64,000 nucleotides of DNA from an uncultured Eubacteriales bacterium (lineage in GTDB: Bacteria; Bacillota; Clostridia; Oscillospirales; CAG-272): NCBI GenBank assembly GCA_934432675.1, contig CAKRYT010000005.1, positions 1 through 64,000 of the forward strand, written 5' to 3'. Shown one piece after another: positions 14,810 through 24,170 of this stretch (within the stretch, counting starts at the first letter, position 1; the number at the start of each line of letters is the position of its first letter). The translations under genes were made by a program, and so were the position numbers. Under the pieces are notes generated by a model. That model ran no database searches, was not told where the DNA came from, and saw nothing but the letters and a program-made list of their open reading frames with translations.

Positions 14810-17512
14810 TTACTTCCTGCGCCGTTTCTCAAAGGTCACGGTGCGACAGAGGACATCCGCCATGAGGAGCACGCCGATCGCCAGCATGAGCGGCAAAAAG
14901 GCGTCATACACGTCGGTATGCACGGTGGGCGGGACCACCGACATGAGCGCATCGGCATCCTGCATCACTGCCCCGCCCGTCCCCGCGGTGATCCCGTCGA
15001 GCAGAGCGACGCCGTCATTTTCAAACAAGCGGTATTCGGCGATCGGCCCGCCGGAAAAGCCGGTATAGACATAATCGTAGACGGCACCGTCCTCCCCCGT
15101 CACGACCACGGTCAGATAAAACAGTTTGTTCGGGTCTTCCGTCTCGTAAGCGGTGCGGTACAGGGCACCGAATCCGGCAAGAGAAATCCCCTCCCCCGCT
15201 TTGCCCTCCTCAATATCGTCCAGGGTCACGACGCCCTCCTCGGAAATATAGACCGTCATCTGCTGCCCGTCGAGCCGGAAACCCGTCTCGGCGGAGATCT
15301 GCGCCGTGCGGTCGCGCTGGGAGGAGGAAACGGTAATGCTCGTGGCATCCACCACCTCATTGAGTGCCTGGCGGAAAAGATTGCGGACGAGGGTCGTACC
15401 GTCACCGGTCACATCCTCATAAAGCGGCGCACACCACCCGCCGCCGAAATCGGACATAAAGGACAGCACCCGCCCCGCACCGTACGTCCACTCGGCGATG
15501 ACGGGACGCGAATCGTCATTGAAAACGGACATCTGTGCGTTGGTTTTCAGCGTACTTCCGATATATCCGTTGAGGCGCAGGGCAGTCACGTCACCGACGT
15601 TGTTCAAAACGCCCGTCGTACTGTCCCGCACTTTGAGTTCAAACGGCTCCTGATTGACGAACTGCGGCTCCTTTGCTTTCTTCGCCAGGTCCTCCATGAT
15701 GGTCGAAAGCCCTTCCAGGTCTTCGCTCGTATCAACGGATTTGAACTCGCCGCCGCCGTCCTGCGCCATCTTGTAAAGGATGTCCTTTGCATTGTTCGTC
15801 GCAAGCAGTGCGATGGTCGAAAGGGTAATCCCGTTATTCTTCATCGTAAGCGGAATGCTCTTATAGTTGGAATCCGTCGGCTCGCCGTCCGTCAGGAAGA
15901 TGACGTGGAGCGACTGTGCATCCTTGAATCCGCGGAGCATATTCCGCGCCGCATTCAGTGCCTTATCGTAATTCGTCCCGGTGTACCCCGGTTTGCACTC
16001 CAAACGATCCACGCTCTCGCATAAGGCATCGGGATCCGTCACCTTCACCATCCCCCGGTCCCACACGGTCGCGTCACCGTGGAAGGTAACGACCCCCACG
16101 TAATCCGTCTCGGAGAGCACGCGGATGATCTTCTTCGCTCCCTCCTTGGCGGGTGCATAGCGATCCACGCCGGTGTTCTTCATGGAATAGGAGTCGTCGA
16201 GAACGATGACGATCGCCACGTTATGATCCGTCTCGTCCAGCGTAACGGTCAGCGGCAAGAGCGGCTCCAACGCCGTATCACCGTAGGAAAGATAAGACTG
16301 CTCGGTCGAGCCGGAGGAAGTCAGGAGCCCCCTGCCGAGGACACTGACATACAGAGAGAGCAACCGATCCGCCCCCGTCGGCAACTGCGCGATATTCACG
16401 TTCATGAGGGCGATCTCATCGTACGCCAGCAACCCCTTCATCGTATCGGGGAACGCGGTCGGGGTACAGACATCGACCCGCGCATACTGATCGTCGATCC
16501 GCGGCAGCACCGCGTCCGCCTGCGTACCGTCTCCGTCCACCAACAGGAGTTTTTCGGTGGTAGTCACGCGCACCCACGTGAACATACGGTTGTTTTTCGT
16601 GACGTGATCCGTCGACGGCTCCTTGACCGTCACCTGCGCCCCGAGTTCGTGCACGCCGGGCTCTTTCAAACGCCCTTCCAGCATATCGGCGGAGGGCGTA
16701 TACACCTGGCTGAATTGATTTTCCCCGATGTTGACGGCGAGGTTCAGACTTTTGATAAGATCCCCTCCGTCATAGAAGGAAAGGGTTACCTGCGTTTCCA
16801 CGGTGCTGTAAATGACCGCCTGCATCGTGAGGCTCTCCCCCTGCCTGAGTACCTGCTTCGGGGTAACGACAAAATCCGTGAGTGCCACCTCGGCATAATC
16901 GGAGGAGGTGACGTCAAAGGGCACGGCATCGAGCCGGATCCCCTGCCCCGTCAGAATCTGTGCCGCCCAGAACGCGTTACCGACCGTTTCCCTGCCGTCG
17001 GAGAGCAGAATGATGCGTTTGTTATTCCGCGATCTATCCCCAAAGAGCTCCCCCGCCTGCCGGAGTGCCCCGGCCAGGTTGGTGGCGTTATAGCGTGCGT
17101 CCGTCGGGAGCCGCAGTTGCAGATTTTCTTTGGCAAGCGCGCGGTCGGAGACAAAGTCCGTCGCCCCGACAACGCCGTCCGCAAACCAGAGTGCGGCAAA
17201 CTCCGTCCCCTCATCCGCACGGTCAATGAGGCCGTTCGCGTAGCCGATCATATCGCTGTACACCGCGCTGTCACTATCCGACACGTCCAGGGCGAGGACC
17301 ACCGAGGTCGGACGGGGCTCCGTCGACACCTGCGTAAACGTCGTACCGGCGAGGAGTACCGTCGCCAGCGTCAGGAGCACGCTCCTGATCACGAGCGAGG
17401 CAATTCTGCCGGGGGTGACGCGCTTGTTGCGCGGCGTCATGAAATACGGCAGAAAAACGAGAAACAGCGCAAGGGCAAGAAATGCAAACACCCAGGGGCG
17501 TTCTATACTCAT
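14810..17512 (-). CDS. Membrane protein with two von Willebrand factor A domains
   Basis: A 900-residue protein: two N-terminal membrane helices (about residues 8-25 and 40-60), a first VWA domain with MIDAS residues DVSDS (about 76-80), a middle region, a second VWA domain with DDSYS (about 437-441) and FLTDGEPTD later, then a long beta-rich region and a C-terminal helix before a basic tail. Metal-dependent adhesion sites bind a protein ligand. It is the last gene of the MoxR/DUF58 operon, an arrangement thought to serve as chaperone or envelope-stress modules. The ATG at 17512 has only a weak site and lies 8 bp after the previous stop, so translational coupling is likely; an in-frame GTG at 17527 overlaps that stop. 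Confidence 0.75.
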   Translation of the reverse strand: MSIERPWVFAFLALALFLVFLPYFMTPRNKRVTPGRIASLVIRSVLLTLATVLLAGTTFTQVSTEPRPTSVVLALDVSDSDSAVYSDMIGYANGLIDRADEGTEFAALWFADGVVGATDFVSDRALAKENLQLRLPTDARYNATNLAGALRQAGELFGDRSRNNKRIILLSDGRETVGNAFWAAQILTGQGIRLDAVPFDVTSSDYAEVALTDFVVTPKQVLRQGESLTMQAVIYSTVETQVTLSFYDGGDLIKSLNLAVNIGENQFSQVYTPSADMLEGRLKEPGVHELGAQVTVKEPSTDHVTKNNRMFTWVRVTTTEKLLLVDGDGTQADAVLPRIDDQYARVDVCTPTAFPDTMKGLLAYDEIALMNVNIAQLPTGADRLLSLYVSVLGRGLLTSSGSTEQSYLSYGDTALEPLLPLTVTLDETDHNVAIVIVLDDSYSMKNTGVDRYAPAKEGAKKIIRVLSETDYVGVVTFHGDATVWDRGMVKVTDPDALCESVDRLECKPGYTGTNYDKALNAARNMLRGFKDAQSLHVIFLTDGEPTDSNYKSIPLTMKNNGITLSTIALLATNNAKDILYKMAQDGGGEFKSVDTSEDLEGLSTIMEDLAKKAKEPQFVNQEPFELKVRDSTTGVLNNVGDVTALRLNGYIGSTLKTNAQMSVFNDDSRPVIAEWTYGAGRVLSFMSDFGGGWCAPLYEDVTGDGTTLVRNLFRQALNEVVDATSITVSSSQRDRTAQISAETGFRLDGQQMTVYISEEGVVTLDDIEEGKAGEGISLAGFGALYRTAYETEDPNKLFYLTVVVTGEDGAVYDYVYTGFSGGPIAEYRLFENDGVALLDGITAGTGGAVMQDADALMSVVPPTVHTDVYDAFLPLMLAIGVLLMADVLCRTVTFEKRRRK

Positions 17513-17519
17513 GGAATAC

Positions 17520-19460
17520 TTACACACGGTAATACACCCACCATTCTGCCGTGAGGATCAGGAGGAGAGCAATCAGGAAGTATTGCCATATCTCCATCGG
17601 CTCGGATTTTGTGACAAGCCCGTCGGGCACGGCGTAGGCGGATACCGCCCCGTCGTGCGGGTACAGATCGCTCTCCGCGGGGTCTATCCCGACAAAGGCG
17701 TAGTAGGACAGCGTCCGGTCCTCCTCCACGCCGTCCTCGTTCAGTCGTGTTGCCGTAATGCGGAACTCGTAGTCACCCGCCGCGCGGAAGGTATAGGAGG
17801 TGTCCCGCGCTTCGGTGACATCCACGGGGGTACCGTTACACAGAATCTCAAAACCGGTACTGCCGGCGGGCATACGGATCTCCGCCGTCGACCCGATCGT
17901 ATAGGACCGGTCACCGAGCACCTCGGGACAGGAGAACGCCAAAAGGTTCTTGACAAAGAGGGGGTAATCGGAGAGTTGCAGTTCAAACTCCGACCATTTC
18001 AGTGTCCACATGACGACCGGAGTAAAGCCGTGCATCCCTGCCGCCACGACCGTTTCTCCGCCGGCGGAAAGCAGCGTGTGATACGCGCCGTCCCCCTCCG
18101 ACAGTCCGATCGGAGCATAACAGTTGACCGACACCTCGCTGAGCAACAGTTTCTCCACCGCGACGGCGTATTTCGGATCCTTTTGCACGTTGGCAGAGAG
18201 ATAGACCTGCTGCCCCTCCGTGACGGTCTGTTCTTCCCCGCAAGTCAGCGGAATATCGTATGCCTCCCGGAAATCGCACGCGGGCGGATTGACAAACCAC
18301 ACGGCACCGTCCGTCGGCATCACGGCAGGCAGGACCCCGCAGAACACATAGACGTCGTATCCGCTGTAAGAGACGCGGCCCCCCTTTGCCACGCCGTATT
18401 TTTCACGGCCGGTAGCACTGTCAATATAGTCCGCACCGAGGGCAACCGACTTGACGAATGCCTGACTGCGGTTTTCCAGTGCTTTTCGGAGGAACCCCAC
18501 GTTGGGTGCCCCCGAGGCGTACACGACCTCCACCCGGCTCTGTGCCGCGGCGGGCGCGTACAACGTATAGGCGTCGTCCCCCGGCAGGGCATCCTGCCCG
18601 TCGGAGGAAATCACCTTGATCTCGGCATAAGTATAGACTGACGTGTCGACCTCGCGGAAATCGATCTGCGTCTCGACGCCGTCCGTACAACGGACGCGAC
18701 GCGTCCCTTTGAGTTCTCCGTCCACATAGAGCATGGCGGTAAGTGTCGCATCGCCGCCGTAGGACGCCACCGTGCCGGAAAAACGGATCTTCCCGTACTC
18801 CGGGGTCGCCGTCAGCCCGAGTGCCGCCGCATTCCATTCCATGTGCCGGACGTTCACGACGGTCAGCCCGTCGGCTTCGTCATATTCCACGTCGGTATAA
18901 AGGCGTACTTCCGCCTCCGTATTCTCTTCCTTGGCGCGCTCTGCGAGTTGCAGGGCTTTGTCCAGGTCGCAACCGCCGAGTCCGCAGGATAGCCGTTTCA
19001 AAACATCCCGAATCTCGTTTTTATCCTCCGAACGATAAACGGCGTAGGACGCGTCATCGCCCGCAAGGATCACCGTCACGCGGTGATTACCGTCCGCCTT
19101 GTCCGCCAACTCCCCGACCATCCTGACCGCACGCGCAAATCGGGTCTCCCCGCCTGCATCGGCGGCACTCATGCCGGTGGAGGCATCAATCACCGCAATC
19201 TTCTCCCCCGTCTTCGGGGCGGCCACCGTCGGGCGCGCCAGCATCAGACTGAAAACGATCACCCCGAGCAATTGCAGGGCGAGCAAAACGGAATTACGCA
19301 GACTCCACGGGAGCCTGTGCTTCATATAGGCAAGACTGCGACGCCAGAGGAAGGTGCTCGGCACCGTCTCCTCCCGATATCGCCGCTTCAAAATATAAAT
19401 CAGGATCAAAATCGGAACGCCGACAAGACCCACAAGACCGACCGGTTGTAAAAAGGTCAT
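17520..19460 (-). CDS. BatA-like membrane protein with degenerate VWA domain
   Basis: A 646-residue protein. Two membrane helices at the N-terminus (FLQPVGLVGLVGVPILILIY and a second near residue 60) flank the BatA-type linker LKRRYREETVPSTFLWRRS, then a VWA-like domain begins AVIDASTGMSA, where the MIDAS pattern DxSxS is incomplete (DASTG). A large extracytoplasmic region and a C-terminal helix (WQYFLIALLLILTAEWW) follow. Its start overlaps the stop of the DUF58 gene by 4 bp, so it is co-translated. Probably a partner of the next, two-VWA protein. Confidence 0.75.
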   Translation of the reverse strand: MTFLQPVGLVGLVGVPILILIYILKRRYREETVPSTFLWRRSLAYMKHRLPWSLRNSVLLALQLLGVIVFSLMLARPTVAAPKTGEKIAVIDASTGMSAADAGGETRFARAVRMVGELADKADGNHRVTVILAGDDASYAVYRSEDKNEIRDVLKRLSCGLGGCDLDKALQLAERAKEENTEAEVRLYTDVEYDEADGLTVVNVRHMEWNAAALGLTATPEYGKIRFSGTVASYGGDATLTAMLYVDGELKGTRRVRCTDGVETQIDFREVDTSVYTYAEIKVISSDGQDALPGDDAYTLYAPAAAQSRVEVVYASGAPNVGFLRKALENRSQAFVKSVALGADYIDSATGREKYGVAKGGRVSYSGYDVYVFCGVLPAVMPTDGAVWFVNPPACDFREAYDIPLTCGEEQTVTEGQQVYLSANVQKDPKYAVAVEKLLLSEVSVNCYAPIGLSEGDGAYHTLLSAGGETVVAAGMHGFTPVVMWTLKWSEFELQLSDYPLFVKNLLAFSCPEVLGDRSYTIGSTAEIRMPAGSTGFEILCNGTPVDVTEARDTSYTFRAAGDYEFRITATRLNEDGVEEDRTLSYYAFVGIDPAESDLYPHDGAVSAYAVPDGLVTKSEPMEIWQYFLIALLLILTAEWWVYYRV

Positions 19461-20368
19461 TTGATTCTATCCGTTTCGTAGCCTTTTTCAAAAAGGATTT
19501 TTTCGATGGGCTCATCCGTCGTGGCGGACACGTAAGACACACCGCGGGAGGTGCAGAATTCCCGGATCTCACGGTAGTAATCGTCCAGTGCCGCGAGATA
19601 TGCTTTGAGGTGTTTTTTGGAGAGTTTCATACGCACGTTGCGCGCGTCACCGGGTGTCTCGGATTCCAGGTCAATGAGATGCACGTCCCCCGACAGGGCA
19701 CCGGTCATGGCCGGGTGCACCTCCTCGGGCGAAAGCACCTGAATGAGCATCACCTCACGGTGGCGGAAGAGGAGAAAATCGACCATCGACTTCCAATCAC
19801 TGTCCGTGAGGAAATCCGAGATGACGACCGTGAGGCCGTCATCATACCCCGGATTCGGGTCCCCCAGCACCGCCCCCCGAAGATCGCTGTCCCCGTAAAA
19901 ATCCACATCTTCCAGGAGCATGGCGGCACTCATCGCGGCACTTTTGCCGAGAATGACACCCGTAAGATCGGTAAGTTCCGCACCGTGGAGCAACTGGATG
20001 GACACGCGATCCATCGCGCAGGTCGCGAGGTAAGCGAGTGCCGCCGCGAGGCGGAGCGCGGTCAGAGCCTTCTCCGGCTTACCCGTCGCCATGGAGGCGG
20101 AACAATCGATGACGATGCGATGGTAGAGCTGTCGCTCGTCGGTGAACAGTTTGATAAAATGCTTTTCAAAGCGGGCGTAGACATTCCAGTCGATGCGGCG
20201 CAGGTCGTCCCCCGGCACATATTCGCGGAAGTCCGAGAATTCTACCGTATTACCGTGTCCGTGCGCCTTCCGGCTCCCGCCGAAAAAGCCCGACATCGCA
20301 TCCTGCATATAGAGCGCGACGCGTTCCAACCGCTCGAAGAATTCCCCGTCCAGTACCTTACGCTTCAT
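19457..20368 (-). CDS. DUF58 family protein
   Basis: A 303-residue cytoplasmic protein with the DUF58 signature EYVPGDDLRRIDWNVYAR (about residues 49-66) and a VWA-like fold containing VIDCSASMATG (an intact DxSxS) and VVISDFLTD. DUF58 proteins are partners of MoxR AAA ATPases; the pair is thought to remodel or mature other proteins. Starts 6 bp after the MoxR gene ends and overlaps the next gene by 4 bp, firmly in the operon. Confidence 0.9.
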   Translation of the reverse strand: MKRKVLDGEFFERLERVALYMQDAMSGFFGGSRKAHGHGNTVEFSDFREYVPGDDLRRIDWNVYARFEKHFIKLFTDERQLYHRIVIDCSASMATGKPEKALTALRLAAALAYLATCAMDRVSIQLLHGAELTDLTGVILGKSAAMSAAMLLEDVDFYGDSDLRGAVLGDPNPGYDDGLTVVISDFLTDSDWKSMVDFLLFRHREVMLIQVLSPEEVHPAMTGALSGDVHLIDLESETPGDARNVRMKLSKKHLKAYLAALDDYYREIREFCTSRGVSYVSATTDEPIEKILFEKGYETDRIK

Positions 20369-20374
20369 CGGGGG

Positions 20375-21652
20375 TTACTTCCCTCGGGGGGACGTCGGGG
20401 CGTCGGTCTTCGCCGCCGCGGGTGCCGCCGGCTTGGCGGCGGTTTTGGCGGTCGGGGCGGCGGGTTTTGCCGCCTCTGCCGTCGGTTTGGTTGCCGGGGC
20501 GGCGGGTTTTGCCGCCTCTGCCGCCGGTTTGGTTGCCGACGCGGCGGGTTTTGCCGCCTCTGCCGCCGGTTTGGTTGCCGACGCAGCGGGTTTTGCCGCC
20601 TGTGCCGCCTTGCGCTCACGGGCGAGTTTCTCATCCCGTGCCTTTTGCAGCGCGGGCAGTTTTTCTTTCAGTTCAGCAATGATGCGGCGCACCACCTCGT
20701 CCGAGGAGATCTTGCCCGTTACCGCCTCAAAACTGAGTTTGATACGGTGGCGGAGTGCCGGTATGGCGAGCGCGTTGATATCCTCATACGACACGTTGTA
20801 TCTGCCGTGCAGGAGCGCGCGCACCTTTGCCGCCGTGATAATCGCCTGTGCGGCGCGAGGGCTGGCACCGTAACGCAGGTAGCGTCCCGCCGTCGTGATG
20901 CCGAGTTCGTTATCGGGATAAGTGGCGGCGACGAGCAGCATGGCATAATACATGACGTCCTGCGGGACAGGGATCTGCTTCGCCGTCGCGCGCATTTGCA
21001 GGAGTTCCTCTCCCGTGCAGACCGCGCGGGCGGTCTCTGCCATGGTCTTCTGCGTCACGCAAACGATCTTTTCGAGATCGGAGACGGACGGGAACGGAAC
21101 GATCAGTTTGAACATGAAACGGTCCATCTGTGCCTCCGGCAGAGGATACGTACCGTCCTGTTCAATCGGGTTCTGCGTCGCGAGGACGAAAAACGGCTCC
21201 GAAAGTTTGCGCGACTCCCCCATCACCGTCACGGTATGCTCCTGCATGGCTTCCAGGAGGGCGGACTGCGTCTTCGGGGTTGCACGGTTGATCTCGTCCG
21301 CGAGGACGATATTACTGAAAATCGGTCCCTTCTGAAAGGAGAAGGAGGAATTTCCCTGCTCATCCTTTACGATGATGCTCGTACCGGTAACGTCGGCGGG
21401 CATGAGGTCCGGGGTGAACTGGATGCGGGAAAACGGCAGATCGAACACGCGGCCGAGCGAACGGACGAGTCGCGTCTTGCCGAGCCCCGGTGCCCCTTCG
21501 AGCAATACGTTACCGCCCGCGATAACGGCGAGGACGGTGTATTCCACCACCTCATTCTGCCCGATGACATCCTTGCGGAGTTCCGCAAAGATGCGCTTGC
21601 TCTTTTCCTCGAATGCGGCGAGTGTCTCTTGACTGGCTTCCTGTACGACCAT
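20375..21652 (-). CDS. MoxR-family AAA+ ATPase with a lysine/alanine/proline-rich tail
   Basis: A 425-residue ATPase. Walker A GAPGLGKT (residues 53-60), Walker B region VLADEINRATPKTQ, sensor 1 ATQNPIEQDGTYPLPEAQ and the arginine-finger region DRFMFK mark the MoxR subfamily. The normal domain ends near residue 340; the remaining 80 or so residues are almost only Ala, Lys, Pro and Thr in 14-residue repeats, resembling histone H1 tails. That extension is unusual for MoxR. The ATG at 21652 is preceded by AAGGAG at about 11 nt; a TTG at 21688 is a weaker choice. MoxR proteins work with DUF58/VWA partners, here encoded directly downstream. Confidence 0.9.
   Translation of the reverse strand: MVVQEASQETLAAFEEKSKRIFAELRKDVIGQNEVVEYTVLAVIAGGNVLLEGAPGLGKTRLVRSLGRVFDLPFSRIQFTPDLMPADVTGTSIIVKDEQGNSSFSFQKGPIFSNIVLADEINRATPKTQSALLEAMQEHTVTVMGESRKLSEPFFVLATQNPIEQDGTYPLPEAQMDRFMFKLIVPFPSVSDLEKIVCVTQKTMAETARAVCTGEELLQMRATAKQIPVPQDVMYYAMLLVAATYPDNELGITTAGRYLRYGASPRAAQAIITAAKVRALLHGRYNVSYEDINALAIPALRHRIKLSFEAVTGKISSDEVVRRIIAELKEKLPALQKARDEKLARERKAAQAAKPAASATKPAAEAAKPAASATKPAAEAAKPAAPATKPTAEAAKPAAPTAKTAAKPAAPAAAKTDAPTSPRGK
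20460..20602 (-). repeat. 42-nt tandem repeats in the MoxR tail
   Basis: Units start at 20460, 20502 and 20544, with a partial unit at 20586. Each encodes a 14-residue Ala-Lys-Pro-Ala-Ala module. The middle units are almost identical at DNA level. Confidence 0.85.
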
Positions 21653-21693
21653 AGGTGTTGCGTCTCCTTCTGTCCCGTCGGGACTCAAATCGG

Positions 21694-23163
21694 TTATGCT
21701 TTGTTCAGACTCTCCAAGAGTTCGTTGTAGTAGTTATAAAAGTCCTTTTTCTGTTCTTCCGTGTACTGCCCGCTCTCCGCCGCGTTATCCAGACGCTCTT
21801 TGTACGCCTTGACGTTCTCGGCGGTGAGTTTCACCTGTGCTTTCAGAATGGGGTCGTAGTAGGTGAATTCCGCCTCGGACTCGGTCCCGCCGCCGGTAGA
21901 GGAGCCGGGGGTGCCGGGCCCCTCCGTATCCTGTGACGGCAGATTGCTGCCGCCTCCGCTGTTATCCTTGTCTCCGTTCGGTTTATTGAGGTCGGGATTG
22001 ATATGCTTATCCGAGTTTTTGTAGTCATCCATGAGGTCGCCGATGGCGTCCTCCATATCCCCCTTGACCTCTTCCAGCAACGCCTCACGCTCCTTTTCAA
22101 CGACGAGTGCCCGATTGATCTCCTCCTTGGCCGCCGCAAAGACGGACGGGAGTTTTGCCACCTCCCCCGTGAGCCCCTCGGCAAAATGATTCAGGGCCGC
22201 CACGAGTTCATTGTGCTCAAACGCGCCGGATGCCTCAACGGCACTGAGCAGATCCATACTGACACCCGAGAGATACGCGGCACGCGCATCGGAATCTTCC
22301 GCCGGGATGGCGGCGAACATGGCGTCCACGGCAGCGTTGACATCCGCCTCCTTCCGTGTCAGGAGGGCGTCGCCGAGCACCGCGGTCCTCGGCATCTTTT
22401 TGAGGAGTTGACCGAGCGTCGCGCTGACCAGCGTTTCGCGGATCAGAGTATTGATGCGGTCGATCGCTCCGTCGATCTCCGACGCTTTTTCTTCGTCTTT
22501 CAGGTCCTCCCGGACGTTCCCGTCCTTGTCGAGGAGCGCGTCCTTGACGCCGTTGATGATCTCGTTCAGCCGATCCCTGATGACGTCCCCGTCGGGGAAC
22601 ATTTCCGTGATCTTCTTGTCAATGGAGGTGATCAACTTTTTCACCTCGTCGTTTTCGACGATATAGTGATCCTCAATCGGCGGGTCGTCCACGCGTTTCA
22701 CACGCGGAGGGAGCGCGGCGACTCCGATACTCGTCACGGCAACGGCGAGCACAAGAATCGCCGAAAACAGCGGCAGACGCAGCCGGATGGCGCGCGGTTT
22801 CACGGCACGGAGGCGGCGGAGGGTATCCTCACGCTGGCGCACGGCGAGATACGAGTTGTCTCCCCACTGCTCATACATCATGGAGACACGGTCTTGCAGC
22901 CCCGCCTCATCCACGCGGCGCAACACCTGCCGCATCCCGGCACGGTACATGACGAAATAGGTCACGACCGCCGTCGCGGCGGCGACGCCGACAGAGAGCC
23001 CGATCAACAGCCCGAACGGATAGACGAGGGCAAAAATCCGGCAGATCAGCATGATGAGCAACGCCGTCGCGGCACCTGCCGCAACGGCAAAAAACGCCGC
23101 ATTCAGCCACGCTTCCAGGCGCAGGCGTCGGGTAAACGGTCGTAACGGTTCTTCAAACTTCAC
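21694..23163 (-). CDS. Uncharacterised membrane protein, first gene of the MoxR operon
   Basis: A 489-residue protein I do not recognise. Two membrane helices near residues 20-45 and 50-75 and a third near 140-160 are followed by a long helical, charged exterior region, a glycine/serine/proline-rich linker (about residues 400-440) and a short C-terminal domain with YYDPILKAQVKLTAEN. Such large helical proteins often head MoxR/DUF58/VWA operons. The start is taken as GTG at 23163 because GAAAGGAC lies 7-8 nt upstream; a GTG at 23193 would add 10 residues. Spacing to the MoxR gene is 41 bp. Confidence 0.65.
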   Translation of the reverse strand: MKFEEPLRPFTRRLRLEAWLNAAFFAVAAGAATALLIMLICRIFALVYPFGLLIGLSVGVAAATAVVTYFVMYRAGMRQVLRRVDEAGLQDRVSMMYEQWGDNSYLAVRQREDTLRRLRAVKPRAIRLRLPLFSAILVLAVAVTSIGVAALPPRVKRVDDPPIEDHYIVENDEVKKLITSIDKKITEMFPDGDVIRDRLNEIINGVKDALLDKDGNVREDLKDEEKASEIDGAIDRINTLIRETLVSATLGQLLKKMPRTAVLGDALLTRKEADVNAAVDAMFAAIPAEDSDARAAYLSGVSMDLLSAVEASGAFEHNELVAALNHFAEGLTGEVAKLPSVFAAAKEEINRALVVEKEREALLEEVKGDMEDAIGDLMDDYKNSDKHINPDLNKPNGDKDNSGGGSNLPSQDTEGPGTPGSSTGGGTESEAEFTYYDPILKAQVKLTAENVKAYKERLDNAAESGQYTEEQKKDFYNYYNELLESLNKA

Positions 23164-23449
23164 GGCAAAAGTCCTTTCGGGAAAAACGGTCACTCGTCAA
23201 AATGAATAAATGTACATTATATAGTTTATCATAGACGCTGTCGGAAAGCAAACATTTTCCAAAATATTGTGAAGTAACGACACTTTTTTTCTCCCGTTTT
23301 GTGCAACCCTAACAGACGTCCGGCCGCATCGCTTTCCCGTCGCGGTCACGGAAATGCTTTTGACCCGTCGGGGCCCTTCCCCGTTTTGACGCGGGGTGGC
23401 GCGGCGACGGTTTTTTCTCCCCCGTTTTTCTTTTTTTCGCGAAAAACTA
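23164..23449. other. Divergent intergenic region between the MoxR operon and tRNA-Lys
   Basis: No gene is visible here. Near the MoxR side, on the minus strand, an AT-rich stretch contains TATAAT (about 23218-23223) without a good -35, so the operon promoter is probably here but not firmly placed. The rest is GC-rich and featureless up to the tRNA promoter. Confidence 0.4.
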
Positions 23450-23478
23450 TTGACAAAAAGACCGGGTCATGGTATCAT
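23450..23478 (+). promoter_or_regulatory. Promoter of tRNA-Lys
   Basis: TTGACA (23450-23455), 17 bp, TATCAT (23473-23478), 10 bp before the tRNA. Confidence 0.8.
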
Positions 23479-23488
23479 ACAATGCGTT

Positions 23489-23564
23489 GCCCCTGTAGCT
23501 CAGATGGTAGAGCATTTGACTTTTAATCAAAGGGTCCGGAGTTCGAGTCTCCGCAGGAGCACCA
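23489..23564 (+). tRNA. tRNA-Lys (anticodon TTT)
   Basis: 76 nt with encoded CCA. D arm GCTCAGATGGTAGAGC, anticodon loop CTTTTAA with TTT at 23522-23524 between 5-bp stem TTTGA/TCAAA, T arm CGGAG-TTCGAGT-CTCCG. The acceptor stem GCCCCTG/CAGGAGC has one C-A mismatch at pair 3-70, where related Lys tRNAs have C-G. It is otherwise intact and has its own promoter and terminator. Confidence 0.95.
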
Positions 23565-23566
23565 AG

Positions 23567-23595
23567 TACGCAACGAGTTTTCGTTGCGTATTTTT
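23567..23595 (+). terminator. Terminator of tRNA-Lys
   Basis: Perfect 10-bp stem TACGCAACGA/TCGTTGCGTA with GTTT loop and T5. It shows the tRNA is a single-gene unit. Confidence 0.9.
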
Positions 23596-23674
23596 GATTT
23601 TCGGATGCGCCGCCGGTGCCTGGGACGCGAAAAGTCGCCCTGTCGGCACGCCGTGCGCGGAAAGGAGCCGCCTT

Positions 23675-24148
23675 TTGAAAAAAGCAGAAGAAAAGACCAA
23701 TGCGATCCGGTATCTCGAACAGCAGAAACTCCCCTTTCTGACACACACCTACGAGGGCGTCGTCTCCGGGGCAGACGTTGCCGCGGCGTTGGGAGAGGAT
23801 CCGACGCACGTCTATAAAACCCTCGTCACCGTCGGTAAAAGCGGCGGGCACTACGTCTTTCTCATCCCCGTCCTCGCAGAACTGGATCTCAAAAAGGCGG
23901 CGGACACCGTCGGGGAGAAATACGTCGAGATGCTGAAAGCGAAAGACCTGCTCCCCCTGACCGGCTATATACACGGCGGCTGCTCGCCGATCGGCATGAA
24001 AAAGTCCTTTCCCACTTTCATCGACAAGGGGGTCACGGAGCAGGACACCATCCTTTTCAGCGGCGGACGCATCGGGCTCCAAATCGAAGCCTCCCCCGCA
24101 GTGCTCTCGCGGGTCATCCCCTATCGCACGGCGGATCTCTGCCGCTGA
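23675..24148 (+). CDS. ybaK: Cys-tRNA(Pro)/Cys-tRNA(Cys) deacylase, YbaK/EbsC family
   Basis: Trans-editing hydrolase that removes Cys mischarged on tRNA-Pro. The 157-residue length is standard for YbaK. Marks: EDPTHVYKTLVTVG with the conserved catalytic Lys, LTGYIHGGCSPIGMKKSFPTF around residue 100-115 (GxSP type), and FSGGRIGLQIEASP. The start is a TTG at 23675, chosen because GGAAAGGAG ends 7 nt upstream and the first residues fit the family; no ATG is available nearby. It is followed by a terminator; no promoter of its own was found in the 80 bp after the tRNA terminator. Confidence 0.92.
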   Translation: MKKAEEKTNAIRYLEQQKLPFLTHTYEGVVSGADVAAALGEDPTHVYKTLVTVGKSGGHYVFLIPVLAELDLKKAADTVGEKYVEMLKAKDLLPLTGYIHGGCSPIGMKKSFPTFIDKGVTEQDTILFSGGRIGLQIEASPAVLSRVIPYRTADLCR

Positions 24149-24170
24149 AACAAGACAATAAAACAGCAAA

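Noticed and set aside
20460..20602. Regular 42-nt repeats as a CRISPR array
   Set aside because: Units are directly adjacent, have no spacers and stay in frame inside the MoxR gene.
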